DNA of 7,746 nucleotides, taken from an uncultured bacterium (lineage in GTDB: Bacteria > Actinomycetota > Coriobacteriia > Coriobacteriales > Coriobacteriaceae). Made by a program: the position numbers and the translations under genes. The notes beneath the pieces are model-generated. The model searched no databases. It saw only the letters and a program-made list of their open reading frames with translations, and was not told the origin of the DNA. The stretch is taken from NCBI GenBank assembly GCA_905214615.1, contig CAJMMX010000076.1, forward strand, positions 1 to 7,746, read 5' to 3'. Within the stretch, counting starts at the first letter, position 1. Each line of letters starts with the position of its first letter. This document shows, piece by piece, positions 1 to 7,682 of the stretch.

Positions 1-1233
1 GCGGGCCAGTTCCTCCGGCCAGTCGGCAGGGGACGTGGTGAGGTTGAGGCCGATGGCGGCTGCGCAGTAGAGCGCGTCCATGACCTGCTCGTCGTCGAGC
101 TGAAGGTGATCGGCGAGCGCCAGCACGCAGCCGGGCACGACACCCGCGGAGCCTGCCGTGGGGGCGGCGACGATAACGCCCATCGTGGCGGAGCGCTCGA
201 GCACGGCCATCGCGCGGGCCACGGCGTCGGTTTGAACGGTGCCCATCAGGCTCGTGCTCAAATCGATGCGGCCGGTGGCATCGACGAGTTTAGCCTCGCC
301 GCCGATAAGCCCGCCGAGCGATCGCTGCGGATTGACGATAGGGGTCGTGGTCTCCTCGCGCATGACGTCGAGCACGCGGCGCATGGCGGCGACGGCGTGG
401 GTCTCGCCGGTCAGACGCGCCTCGCGCACGGCCATAACGGCGCCGATATTCAGGCCGAGCTCGGCGCACGCATCGAGCAGCTGCTCGCCGTCGTCAAAGA
501 TTTCCTTTGCTGAGACGCCGGGAGAGAGCGACGAGGCAGAGCCGGGGAGCTCGATAAAGGTCGCGTAATCGACATTGTCGAGCTTGCGCAGCATAGGGAC
601 GACGGTGTCGTCGGGCGCGCCGTCGGTCTCAAAGACGGAGTAGGCCTGGCCGCCCACCTCAGTGCGGTAGGTGCGGCAGAAGGCGATGTTCACGTGTACG
701 TAAGCGAGCAGGTTCGTGAGCGCGGCGAGCACGCCGGGAACATCCTGGTGCGCCACGAAGAGCGTGGAGTACATGCCCGAGATGTCGACGCCGACGCCGT
801 TAATGCGGCTGATGCGCATCTTGCCGCCGCCCAGGCTTTCACCGCGGACCTGTGCCGTGGCGCCCGTGTCGTCGACCATGTCGATGTCGACGGTGTTGGG
901 GTGGATGGAGGCGTCGTCGCCCTTAATTTCAAAGTGATATTCGAGGCCCTGCTCGCGTGCGAGGTCGAAGGCCTGCTTGATGTTTTCATCATCGGTGTCG
1001 AGGCCTAGGATGCCCGCGACGAGTGCACGATCGGTGCCGTGGCCGCGGTAGGTGTGGGCAAAGGAGTTCCACAGGCCAAAGGTGACCTTGGTGATGCGGC
1101 CTTCCAACAGGCTGGCGGCAACTTGGGCGCAGCGCAGGGCGCCGGCGGTGTGCGATGAACTTGGGCCGACCATGACGGGGCCCAAGATCTCGAATGCCGA
1201 GGTCGTAGCTAATGTTTGCGGCTTGCCTGCCAT
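1..1233 (-). CDS. sdaA: L-serine dehydratase (L-serine ammonia-lyase), fused beta-ACT-alpha, 3' end outside window
   Basis: This iron-sulfur enzyme deaminates L-serine to pyruvate and ammonia in the cytoplasm. 411 codons are visible and the frame is still open at base 1. The ATG at 1233 is preceded by AGGAG at 1239-1243, 5 bases away. Residues about 13-150 are the beta domain, with GPSSSHTAG at 23-31 and RGHGTD at 63-68. Residues about 155-225 resemble the ACT domain found at the end of Bacillus-type SdaAB. From about 240 the alpha domain begins, with APTAGSAGVVPG at 357-368. In Bacillus subtilis the beta-ACT and alpha parts are separate proteins, and the E. coli single chain lacks the ACT domain, so this is a fused form. 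An oddity is that the last 16 visible residues (396-411, LNLTTSPADWPEELAR) do not resemble the usual NASISGAEGGCQAE-type stretch carrying the first cluster cysteine. The gene may be divergent, rearranged or broken there. Family assignment is firm; integrity of the 3' part is not. Confidence 0.9.
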   Translation of the reverse strand, partial: MAGKPQTLATTSAFEILGPVMVGPSSSHTAGALRCAQVAASLLEGRITKVTFGLWNSFAHTYRGHGTDRALVAGILGLDTDDENIKQAFDLAREQGLEYHFEIKGDDASIHPNTVDIDMVDDTGATAQVRGESLGGGKMRISRINGVGVDISGMYSTLFVAHQDVPGVLAALTNLLAYVHVNIAFCRTYRTEVGGQAYSVFETDGAPDDTVVPMLRKLDNVDYATFIELPGSASSLSPGVSAKEIFDDGEQLLDACAELGLNIGAVMAVREARLTGETHAVAAMRRVLDVMREETTTPIVNPQRSLGGLIGGEAKLVDATGRIDLSTSLMGTVQTDAVARAMAVLERSATMGVIVAAPTAGSAGVVPGCVLALADHLQLDDEQVMDALYCAAAIGLNLTTSPADWPEELAR

Positions 1234-1256
1234 ATGCGCTCCTGTTCTATCCCGTC

Positions 1257-1377
1257 GTTCCGAGGGCTTTGGTATGTGGTCGCCTGCTCTACAGTCCTGG
1301 CTCGCACGGAGGCCACATTAAGTGGCCTCCGGCTCGTGCGGAACTCGCGATCTACCAAATACCAAAGCCCTCGGAAC
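1257..1377. repeat. 121-bp inverted repeat / long hairpin upstream of serine dehydratase
   Basis: Perfect 19-bp inverted arms lie at 1257-1275 and 1359-1377. A second nested hairpin sits at the centre: 9-bp arms at 1308-1316 and 1322-1330 around a 5-base loop, continued by CGCAC (1303-1307) and GTGCG (1336-1340) across a 5-base bulge. The segments at 1278-1283 and 1347-1352 also pair, with one G-U in plus-strand RNA, so the whole unit folds as one long interrupted stem. It lies in the 312-bp gap between metK and the serine dehydratase and ends 23 bases upstream of the latter's start codon. It could be a structured 5' leader of that mRNA or a non-autonomous mobile palindrome (MITE or REPIN type). 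No target-site duplication is evident. The structure is seen directly; its role is unknown. Confidence 0.75.
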
Positions 1378-1379
1378 TT

Positions 1380-1410
1380 AGGATACATGGTTGGAGTGGC
1401 TGGATGTCAA
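1380..1410 (-). promoter_or_regulatory. Candidate sigma-70-type promoter for the serine dehydratase gene
   Basis: Read on the minus strand, a perfect TTGACA (1405-1410) is followed after 19 bases by TATCCT (1380-1385). The spacer is longer than the ideal 17, so the -10 assignment is soft. Transcription would begin near 1373, within the outer arm of the 1257-1377 inverted repeat. The mRNA would then start with that hairpin, giving a leader of roughly 140 bases. Its position downstream of the metK terminator fits an independent transcription unit. Confidence 0.45.
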
Positions 1411-1468
1411 AATTCATCAGCTGGGGACGTGCTGTTCATTGCGCATCGAAATATTCACACCACCGTGT

Positions 1469-1507
1469 AAATAAAAAGAAGTACCGGTTGGGGCCGGTAC
1501 TTCTTTT
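1469..1507 (-). terminator. Rho-independent terminator of metK
   Basis: Perfect 14-bp arms (1474-1487 and 1494-1507) enclose a 6-base loop. On the minus strand the stem runs into a U-rich tail (1469-1477), the classic intrinsic terminator layout, about 38 bases after the metK stop codon. The opposite strand has a shorter T run, so it may work weakly both ways, but there is no plus-strand gene to its left. Confidence 0.9.
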
Positions 1508-1545
1508 GGTTCTAATGCTTTACTGTCTGGGTTCTGCGAACCTAT

Positions 1546-2826
<1,281 letters not shown>

Positions 2827-2848
2827 GATTGTCCTTTCAAAAACGTGT

Positions 2849-2875
2849 CCCGGCGACCGTTACCATTCCGCCGGG
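2849..2875 (-). promoter_or_regulatory. Hairpin in the metK 5' leader
   Basis: On the minus strand CCCGGCG (2869-2875) pairs perfectly with CGCCGGG (2849-2855) around a 13-base loop. The hairpin ends about 10 bases before the GAAAGGAC ribosome binding site. Loop bases AACG (2858-2861) could pair with CGTT (2842-2845) just downstream, giving a small H-type pseudoknot next to the binding site. Known SAM riboswitch classes often precede metK, but I do not recognise the conserved sequence of any of them. Hairpin seen; regulatory role inferred. Confidence 0.5.
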
Positions 2876-2893
2876 CTCTCTATGCAAGGGCAC

Positions 2894-2899
2894 ATCATA
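2894..2899 (-). promoter_or_regulatory. Candidate metK promoter -10 element
   Basis: TATGAT on the minus strand matches the -10 consensus in five of six bases, about 68 bases upstream of the metK start. No good -35 hexamer is visible at the right distance, which would fall around 2917-2922. It would give a leader of about 60 bases containing the 2849-2875 hairpin. Confidence 0.45.
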
Positions 2900-2931
2900 G
2901 CGCGTAAATCAAACATTCACACCCTTTCCGC

Positions 2932-3029
2932 ACCTACTCATTGGGGACAGACTTAAATGACCAGCCTTGCCTAAGTGCCGACAGGTTGCCCAAAGACTGA
3001 TCATTTAAGTCTGTCCCCAATGAGTAGGT
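2932..3029. repeat. 98-bp palindromic element with 29-bp perfect arms (REP/REPIN-like)
   Basis: Bases 2932-2960 and 3001-3029 are perfect reverse complements, around a 40-base unpaired centre. The arms contain GGGGACAGACTTAAATGA and its complement. GGGGACAGAC/GTCTGTCCCC palindromes of this kind are, from general knowledge, associated with REP-type repeats moved by Y1 (RAYT) transposases. No transposase is encoded here, so it would be a non-autonomous copy. It sits between the divergent metK and gltX core promoters and could also act as a bidirectional transcription barrier or cruciform. No T tract follows either arm, so it is not a standard intrinsic terminator. Confidence 0.75.
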
Positions 3030-3040
3030 CGGTGCCCTTT

Positions 3041-3069
3041 GTGCGGAGGTTGCTTTGATGCTTTATACT
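3041..3069 (+). promoter_or_regulatory. Candidate gltX promoter
   Basis: TATACT at 3064-3069 matches the -10 consensus in five of six bases. The hexamer 17 bases upstream, GTGCGG at 3041-3046, is a poor -35, so recognition may lean on the -10 or on an activator. Transcription would start near 3076, which places the GTG at 3071 outside the mRNA and supports the ATG at 3110 as the gltX start. Confidence 0.5.
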
Positions 3070-3097
3070 GGTGCGGTTAGACATCCATCCTGCAATC

Positions 3098-3103
3098 GAG
3101 GAG
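3098..3103 (+). promoter_or_regulatory. Ribosome binding site fixing the gltX start
   Basis: GAGGAG lies 6 bases before the ATG at 3110. The longer in-frame reading from GTG at 3071 has no such site and overlaps the probable promoter, so the shorter form is preferred. Confidence 0.85.
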
Positions 3104-3109
3104 ATTTCC

Positions 3110-4585
3110 ATGGCATCAGACGTTCGCGTCCGCTTTGCACCCTCACCGACGGGCAAGCTGCACATCGGCGGCGCCCGCACCGCTATCTATAACTGGGCTT
3201 TCGCCCGCGCAAACGGCGGTACGTTCATTCTGCGCATCGACGACACCGATCCCACCCGTTCCACCGACGAGAACACGCAGATCATTTTGCGCGCCATGCG
3301 TTGGCTGGGCTTGGACTGGGACGAGGGCCCCGAGGTGGGCGGCGACTATGGTCCCTATGCCCAGACCGAGCGCCTGGACCTGTACAAGCAGGCCGCCCAG
3401 AAGCTTTGGGATGAGGGCAAGGCCTATCCCTGCTTCTGCACCAAGGAGCAGCTCGATGCCGACCGCAAGGCCGCGCAGGAGCGCAAGGACCCCTTCCAGG
3501 GCTATCAGCGTCGTTGCCGCGATCTTGATCCCGAGGAGGCCCGCCGCCGCATCGAGGCCGGCGAGTCCTACGTCCTGCGCATCAAGGTGCCCGAGGACCG
3601 CGGCGACGTCGTCGTCCACGACGCCGTCCACGGCGAGGTGACCTTCGACGCCAAGGAGCTCGACGACTTTGTCATCTTCCGCTCCGATGGCACGCCCACG
3701 TACAACTTCGCGACCGTCGTCGACGACGCCATGATGAAGATTACCCATGTCATCCGCGGCGACGACCACCTGTCCAACACCCCGCGTCAGGTCATGGTCT
3801 ACGAGGCCCTCGGCGCGCCCGTGCCTACGTTCGCCCACATTTCCATGATCTTGGGTGCCGACGGCAAGAATCTCTCGAAGCGCCACGGTGCCACCAATGT
3901 CGAAGAGTACCGCGACCGGGGGTATCTGCCCGACGCTCTCGTGAACTTCCTGGCGCTGCTCGGCTGGTCGCTCGACGGCGAGACCACAATCATTCCGCGC
4001 GATGTCCTGGCCAGCAAGTTCTCGCTCGACCGCATCTCCAAGAACCCGGCGACCTTCGACCCCAAGAAACTCGACTGGGTCAACGCCGAGTACATCAACG
4101 GCATGTCCGATGCCCAGTTTGCCGACGAGATCATGGTCCCCGAGCTGCACGAGGCGGGTCTCATCGAGGGCAACGTCGAGTACGGCGAGGATTGGATCGA
4201 TGCGCTTGCCGCCATCGTCAAGCCGCGCACCAAGATGCCGGCCGACGCCGTGACCGTCGCCGCTCCCATCTTTGCTACGGCCGAGACGCTCGAGTATGAC
4301 GAGAAATCCGTCAACAAGGGCCTGGCCAAGGAAGGCATGGGTGCCATCCTGGACGCCGCCAAGGCCGCGCTCGAGGGCGTGGACGAGTGGACGGCTGCCA
4401 ACATCGACGCCGCGCTTGAGCCGCTGCCCGAGCAGATGGACCTTAAGAAGCGCGTGGTGTTCCAGGCCGTGCGCGTCGCCGTCTGCGGCAACATGGTGAG
4501 CCCCCCGCTGGGCGAGACCATGGCGCTCCTCGGCCGCGACGACTGCCTGGCGCGCATCGACCGCGCCCGCACGATGGCGCTGTAA
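3110..4585 (+). CDS. gltX: Glutamyl-tRNA synthetase
   Basis: This class I aminoacyl-tRNA synthetase charges tRNA-Glu with glutamate using ATP, in the cytoplasm. If the genome lacks GlnRS it would also mischarge tRNA-Gln for amidation; the window cannot tell. The product is 491 residues, a normal length. The catalytic fold opens with FAPSPTGKLHIGG, the HIGH-type motif being HIGG at 18-21. The KMSKS-type loop is KNLSKR at 253-258. A zinc site of the E. coli type is complete: Cys108, Cys110, Tyr132 and Cys136, at nearly the same spacing as E. coli 98, 100, 121 and 125. The C-terminal helical anticodon-binding part ends in the family-typical VSPPLGETMALLG. The gene is transcribed divergently from metK and followed by a terminator. 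Nothing looks damaged. Confidence 0.98.
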   Translation: MASDVRVRFAPSPTGKLHIGGARTAIYNWAFARANGGTFILRIDDTDPTRSTDENTQIILRAMRWLGLDWDEGPEVGGDYGPYAQTERLDLYKQAAQKLWDEGKAYPCFCTKEQLDADRKAAQERKDPFQGYQRRCRDLDPEEARRRIEAGESYVLRIKVPEDRGDVVVHDAVHGEVTFDAKELDDFVIFRSDGTPTYNFATVVDDAMMKITHVIRGDDHLSNTPRQVMVYEALGAPVPTFAHISMILGADGKNLSKRHGATNVEEYRDRGYLPDALVNFLALLGWSLDGETTIIPRDVLASKFSLDRISKNPATFDPKKLDWVNAEYINGMSDAQFADEIMVPELHEAGLIEGNVEYGEDWIDALAAIVKPRTKMPADAVTVAAPIFATAETLEYDEKSVNKGLAKEGMGAILDAAKAALEGVDEWTAANIDAALEPLPEQMDLKKRVVFQAVRVAVCGNMVSPPLGETMALLGRDDCLARIDRARTMAL

Positions 4586-4608
4586 TCGCTGCGCAAACGT
4601 TTGTATCC

Positions 4609-4642
4609 GAGCCCCGTTCACCCGAGCGGGGCTCTTGTTTCT
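4609..4642 (+). terminator. Rho-independent terminator after gltX
   Basis: GAGCCCCG (4609-4616) pairs with CGGGGCTC (4627-4634). Three more inner pairs, including one G-U, extend the stem to 11 bp with an ACCC loop. A T-rich stretch (4635-4642) follows. It stands 23 bases after the gltX stop and only about 30 bases before priA, so priA needs readthrough or its own promoter. Confidence 0.88.
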
Positions 4643-4657
4643 AAAGACGTATGGGAT

Positions 4658-4663
4658 GGGAGG
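4658..4663 (+). promoter_or_regulatory. Ribosome binding site supporting the priA start at 4674
   Basis: GGGAGG lies 10 bases before the ATG at 4674. A TTG at 4635 lies in the gltX terminator tail, and the ATG at 4656 has no upstream binding site. Both alternatives are therefore less likely. Confidence 0.7.
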
Positions 4664-4673
4664 TATAGAGGCC

Positions 4674-7127
4674 ATGGCCGAGCAACTATCACTGTTTGGT
4701 TCACCGGAACCGGAGGAGTCTCCGGCGGCACCGGCATCCGCTGCTGTCTCGGCCAAGCCCGATCCTGCACCTGAGCCCATTGCCGCCTACTCGTGCGTGG
4801 TTCTCGATATCCCCACCCGTGCGCTGTCCGAACCGTTCGCTTACGGCATTCCTGAGTCCCTTGCCAACGAGGCCCAGGTCGGATCGACGGTCCTGGTCCA
4901 CTTTGGCAACCGTGCCGCCGCAGGCTACATCGTCGATATTGCGCCCGAGTTGGGCGACCTGCAAGGCAACAACGCCCTTGACCTTTCGCGCATCAAGCCT
5001 GTCGAAGCCATCCTCAGCAAACCGCTCTTTACCGCCGAAGCCGCCCGTATCGCACGCTGGATGAGCCACGAGTACGTCGCAACGCTTTCCGAGTGCCTGC
5101 GCCTGTTTTTGCCCCCGGGCGGCAGTCCGCGTGTGGTCAAGGGTGACGACGGCGTGTGGACGGTTGAACGTCCAGCCGTCAAACCCATCCAAAATCGCTG
5201 GGTCATGCTCACGCCCGAAGGCTTCGACTATACGCCGCCCAAGACCGCGGTCCGCCAGCGCCAACTCATCGAGGCGCTCCAGTGCGGCCCGGTCACGACG
5301 CGCGACCTCAACCTTCTCTATAACAGTATGTCGGCGACCATCAAGGCTCTCGAAAAACGCGGCGTCGTGGTGGTGGAGGAGCGCCGTGCCTGGCGCGGTT
5401 GCAGCGAGCAGACCACGCTGTCCTCCGCAAGCGGCAAGGCGCCGGTCTCCCTTACCAACGGCCAGCAACAGGCACTCGCGCAGATTGAGCGCGCCCGTCT
5501 GGACGCTCATGGCGACGTGGTGCTGGTCGACGGCGTCACCGGCTCCGGCAAAACCGAGGTCTATCTATCCGCCATCGAGCGCGTGCTCGCGGCTGGCCGC
5601 TCTGCCTGCGTGCTGGTACCCGAGATTTCGCTGACAGCCCAGACCGTCGGTCGCTTCCGCTCCCGCTTTGGCGAGACGGTCGCGGTTTTCCACTCGCGTC
5701 TTTCGGCCGGCGAGCGCCTGGACCAGTGGGACATGGTTGCCAGCGGTTCCGCCCGCGTGGTCGTCGGCGCACGTTCGGCGCTCTTTTGCCCGCTTGGCGA
5801 CCTGGGCCTCATCATCATTGACGAGGAGCACGAGACCAGCTACAAGCAGGGGTCCAGTCCGCGCTACCATGCGCGCGAGGTGGCAGCCGAGATGGCGCGC
5901 CGCTATCGCTGCCCGCTCGTGCTGGGGTCGGCCACGCCTTCTGCCGAGGCCCTCGACCGCTGCCGCCGCGGCATGTATAACGGTGCCACCTGGACGCGTG
6001 TCGAGATGCCCGAGCGCCCCGGACACGCCGTGCTGCCTACGGTCCGCATTGCTGACCTGCGTCGCGAGTTCTCGCACGGCAGCCGCTCCATGATCTCAAA
6101 ACCCTTGATGGAGGGATTGGAGCGTGTGGTCGAGCGCCGCGAGAAGGCCGTGTTGCTGCATAACCGCCGTGGCTTTGCGCCATTCCTGATGTGCCGCGAG
6201 TGCGGCTGCGTCCCCACCTGCAACCACTGCTCCACAGCGCTTACGTATCACGAGCGCACACACACGCTGCAGTGTCACACATGCGGTTCGTCTTGGCGCG
6301 TGCAGCCGTATCCCGCGCCCACGAGCCGTTGCCCCAAATGCGGCAGTCGCTACCTGGCAAAAATGGGCCTGGGCACGCAGCAGATCGAGGACGCTCTGCA
6401 CCAGTTGCTTCCCGAGGACGTTGCCATCATTCGCATGGATGCCGATTCCACGCGTGGCAAGGATGCGCACAAAAAGCTGCTCGAGCAGTTCGATACGGCG
6501 GATTGCGCCGTGTTGCTGGGTACCCAGATGATCGCTAAAGGTCTCGATTTTCCCGAGGTCACGCTCGTGGGCGTGGTCAATGCCGACTTCGCCCTTAAGC
6601 TGCCCGATTTCCGCGCAGGGGAGCGCGCCTACGATCTGCTGGAACAGGTGGCGGGCCGTGCCGGTCGCGGCGATCGTCCCGGTGAGGTGATCATCCAGAC
6701 CTACCTGCCCGAGGATCCGGTCATTCGCGCCGTCGCTAAGCACGACCGTTCGATCTTTACCGACTACGACTTGGACCAGCGCCGCGACGCCCTGTATCCA
6801 CCGTTCGTGCGTCTGGTCAACATTTTGGTGTGGTCGGCGAACGCGGATGACGCGCAGGACTACATTGGGCGCATTGCAAAGCTTCTTAAGCGCCGCTGGC
6901 ATGCCGCCGCGCCCGACTTTTTGAGGGCGGGGAGTGCCTTGCCGCAGGTGCTGGGCCCGGCTTCGTGTGTAATCGAGAGAGCCAAGGACCGTTACCGCTT
7001 CCATCTGCTTGTGAAGTCGCCGGTAGGGTACCATGTCTCTGATGATATCGACGCCTGCCTCAAAGAGGTGGGCTCTGTGCGCGGCGTGAGCGTGAGCGTT
7101 GACGTCGATGCCTATGATTTGATGTAA
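4674..7127 (+). CDS. priA: Primosomal protein N' (PriA), replication-restart DNA helicase
   Basis: PriA recognises abandoned replication forks, unwinds with 3'-5' polarity and directs reloading of the replicative helicase. The 817-residue protein is longer than the usual 730 or so. It opens with MAEQLSLFG and an Ala/Pro/Glu/Ser-rich linker to about residue 38. The 3'-DNA-end binding domain follows at about 41-90, then a winged-helix-like region near 195-235. The helicase core has Walker A GVTGSGKT at 287-294, DEEH at 383-386, GTQMIAKGLDF at 616-626 and QVAGRAGRG at 658-666. Eight zinc cysteines are all present (507, 510, 516, 519, 534, 537, 553, 556). The loop between the third and fourth pairs is 6 residues longer than in E. 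coli. Unlike the degenerate PriA of some actinobacteria, the ATPase motifs are intact. def follows 18 bases downstream. Confidence 0.97.
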   Translation: MAEQLSLFGSPEPEESPAAPASAAVSAKPDPAPEPIAAYSCVVLDIPTRALSEPFAYGIPESLANEAQVGSTVLVHFGNRAAAGYIVDIAPELGDLQGNNALDLSRIKPVEAILSKPLFTAEAARIARWMSHEYVATLSECLRLFLPPGGSPRVVKGDDGVWTVERPAVKPIQNRWVMLTPEGFDYTPPKTAVRQRQLIEALQCGPVTTRDLNLLYNSMSATIKALEKRGVVVVEERRAWRGCSEQTTLSSASGKAPVSLTNGQQQALAQIERARLDAHGDVVLVDGVTGSGKTEVYLSAIERVLAAGRSACVLVPEISLTAQTVGRFRSRFGETVAVFHSRLSAGERLDQWDMVASGSARVVVGARSALFCPLGDLGLIIIDEEHETSYKQGSSPRYHAREVAAEMARRYRCPLVLGSATPSAEALDRCRRGMYNGATWTRVEMPERPGHAVLPTVRIADLRREFSHGSRSMISKPLMEGLERVVERREKAVLLHNRRGFAPFLMCRECGCVPTCNHCSTALTYHERTHTLQCHTCGSSWRVQPYPAPTSRCPKCGSRYLAKMGLGTQQIEDALHQLLPEDVAIIRMDADSTRGKDAHKKLLEQFDTADCAVLLGTQMIAKGLDFPEVTLVGVVNADFALKLPDFRAGERAYDLLEQVAGRAGRGDRPGEVIIQTYLPEDPVIRAVAKHDRSIFTDYDLDQRRDALYPPFVRLVNILVWSANADDAQDYIGRIAKLLKRRWHAAAPDFLRAGSALPQVLGPASCVIERAKDRYRFHLLVKSPVGYHVSDDIDACLKEVGSVRGVSVSVDVDAYDLM

Positions 7128-7133
7128 CAACCC

Positions 7134-7140
7134 GAAAGGA
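7134..7140 (+). promoter_or_regulatory. Ribosome binding site deciding the def start
   Basis: GAAAGGA ends at 7140 and so overlaps the first possible ATG (7140), which it cannot serve. It is 5 bases from the ATG at 7146, which is therefore the likely start. Confidence 0.8.
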
Positions 7141-7145
7141 TGGCC

Positions 7146-7682
7146 ATGGAAGCCAACGGAATCGTACTGTCGCCCGACCCTCGCCTGCGTCAGGAGTGCG
7201 CCGTCATCGAGGAGATCACCCCAGCGATCGAGTCGCTTGCCGAGAAGATGAAGAAGATGATGTTCGACAACGGCGGTTGCGGCCTGGCTGCTCCGCAGAT
7301 CGGCGAGCTCATTCAGCTCGTTACCATTGACTGCGACTACAGCGACAAGAACGACTACGACCCGTACGTGCTCATCAACCCTGTCATTGTTGAGCAGAGC
7401 GACCATCTGGTGCCGTTTAGCGAGGGCTGCCTGTCCATCCCTGGCATTAGCTGCGAGATCGAGCGTCCCGACCATGTCGTCGTCGAGGCGTACGACTTGG
7501 ACGCAAACCTGATTCGCTACGAGGCTACGGGCGACCTGTTCTGCGTGTGCCTGCAGCACGAGATCGATCACCTGCACGGCAACACCATGTTCGAGCGACT
7601 GAAGCCGATGCAGAGGATTAAGGCAGTCAAGGAGTACCAAGACGCCCTGGCCCGCGGCGCTCGACCGGGCGAGACGGAATAA
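7146..7682 (+). CDS. def: Peptide deformylase
   Basis: This metalloenzyme removes the formyl group from the initiator methionine of new proteins at the ribosome exit. The 178-residue product is of normal length. It shows all three active-site motifs: GCGLAAPQ at 44-51, EGCLS at 93-97 (metal ligand Cys95) and HEIDH at 138-142 (ligands His138 and His142, catalytic Glu139). The start at 7146 rather than 7140 follows from the ribosome binding site. It lies 18 bases after priA in the same direction with no terminator between, so the two are probably one transcription unit. A priA-def-fmt order is common in bacteria, but what follows def here lies outside the window. The 64 bases after it show no recognisable terminator or gene start. 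Confidence 0.97.
   Translation: MEANGIVLSPDPRLRQECAVIEEITPAIESLAEKMKKMMFDNGGCGLAAPQIGELIQLVTIDCDYSDKNDYDPYVLINPVIVEQSDHLVPFSEGCLSIPGISCEIERPDHVVVEAYDLDANLIRYEATGDLFCVCLQHEIDHLHGNTMFERLKPMQRIKAVKEYQDALARGARPGETE

Noticed and set aside
106..1008. Plus-strand open frames of about 70-135 codons over the serine dehydratase region
   Set aside because: The minus strand encodes a continuous recognisable serine dehydratase here, so these are shadows.
1417..1437. CTGGGGAC stretch near 1420-1427 as a remnant of the 2932-3029 palindrome
   Set aside because: Only about seven bases match the repeat core and the flanks differ, which is chance-level similarity.
2827..2931. Known SAM riboswitch upstream of metK
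   Set aside because: I looked for the SAM-I style core and other familiar class sequences and saw none. Only the small hairpin is supported.
3071..3109. Longer gltX start at GTG 3071
   Set aside because: It directly follows the probable -10 element and lacks a ribosome binding site. The ATG at 3110 has a good one, and the family N-terminus begins there.
3143..4780. 545-codon open frame on the minus strand opposite gltX
   Set aside because: It is antisense to a full, motif-complete gltX and runs through the gltX terminator. Its composition (Gly, Ala, Val, His, Asp, Leu-rich) is what GC-biased codons give on the opposite strand. No ribosome binding site or recognisable domain.
6096..7640. 514-codon open frame on the minus strand opposite priA and def
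   Set aside because: It overlaps the conserved helicase C-terminal region of priA and nearly all of def. It has no recognisable motif and shows the same shadow composition.
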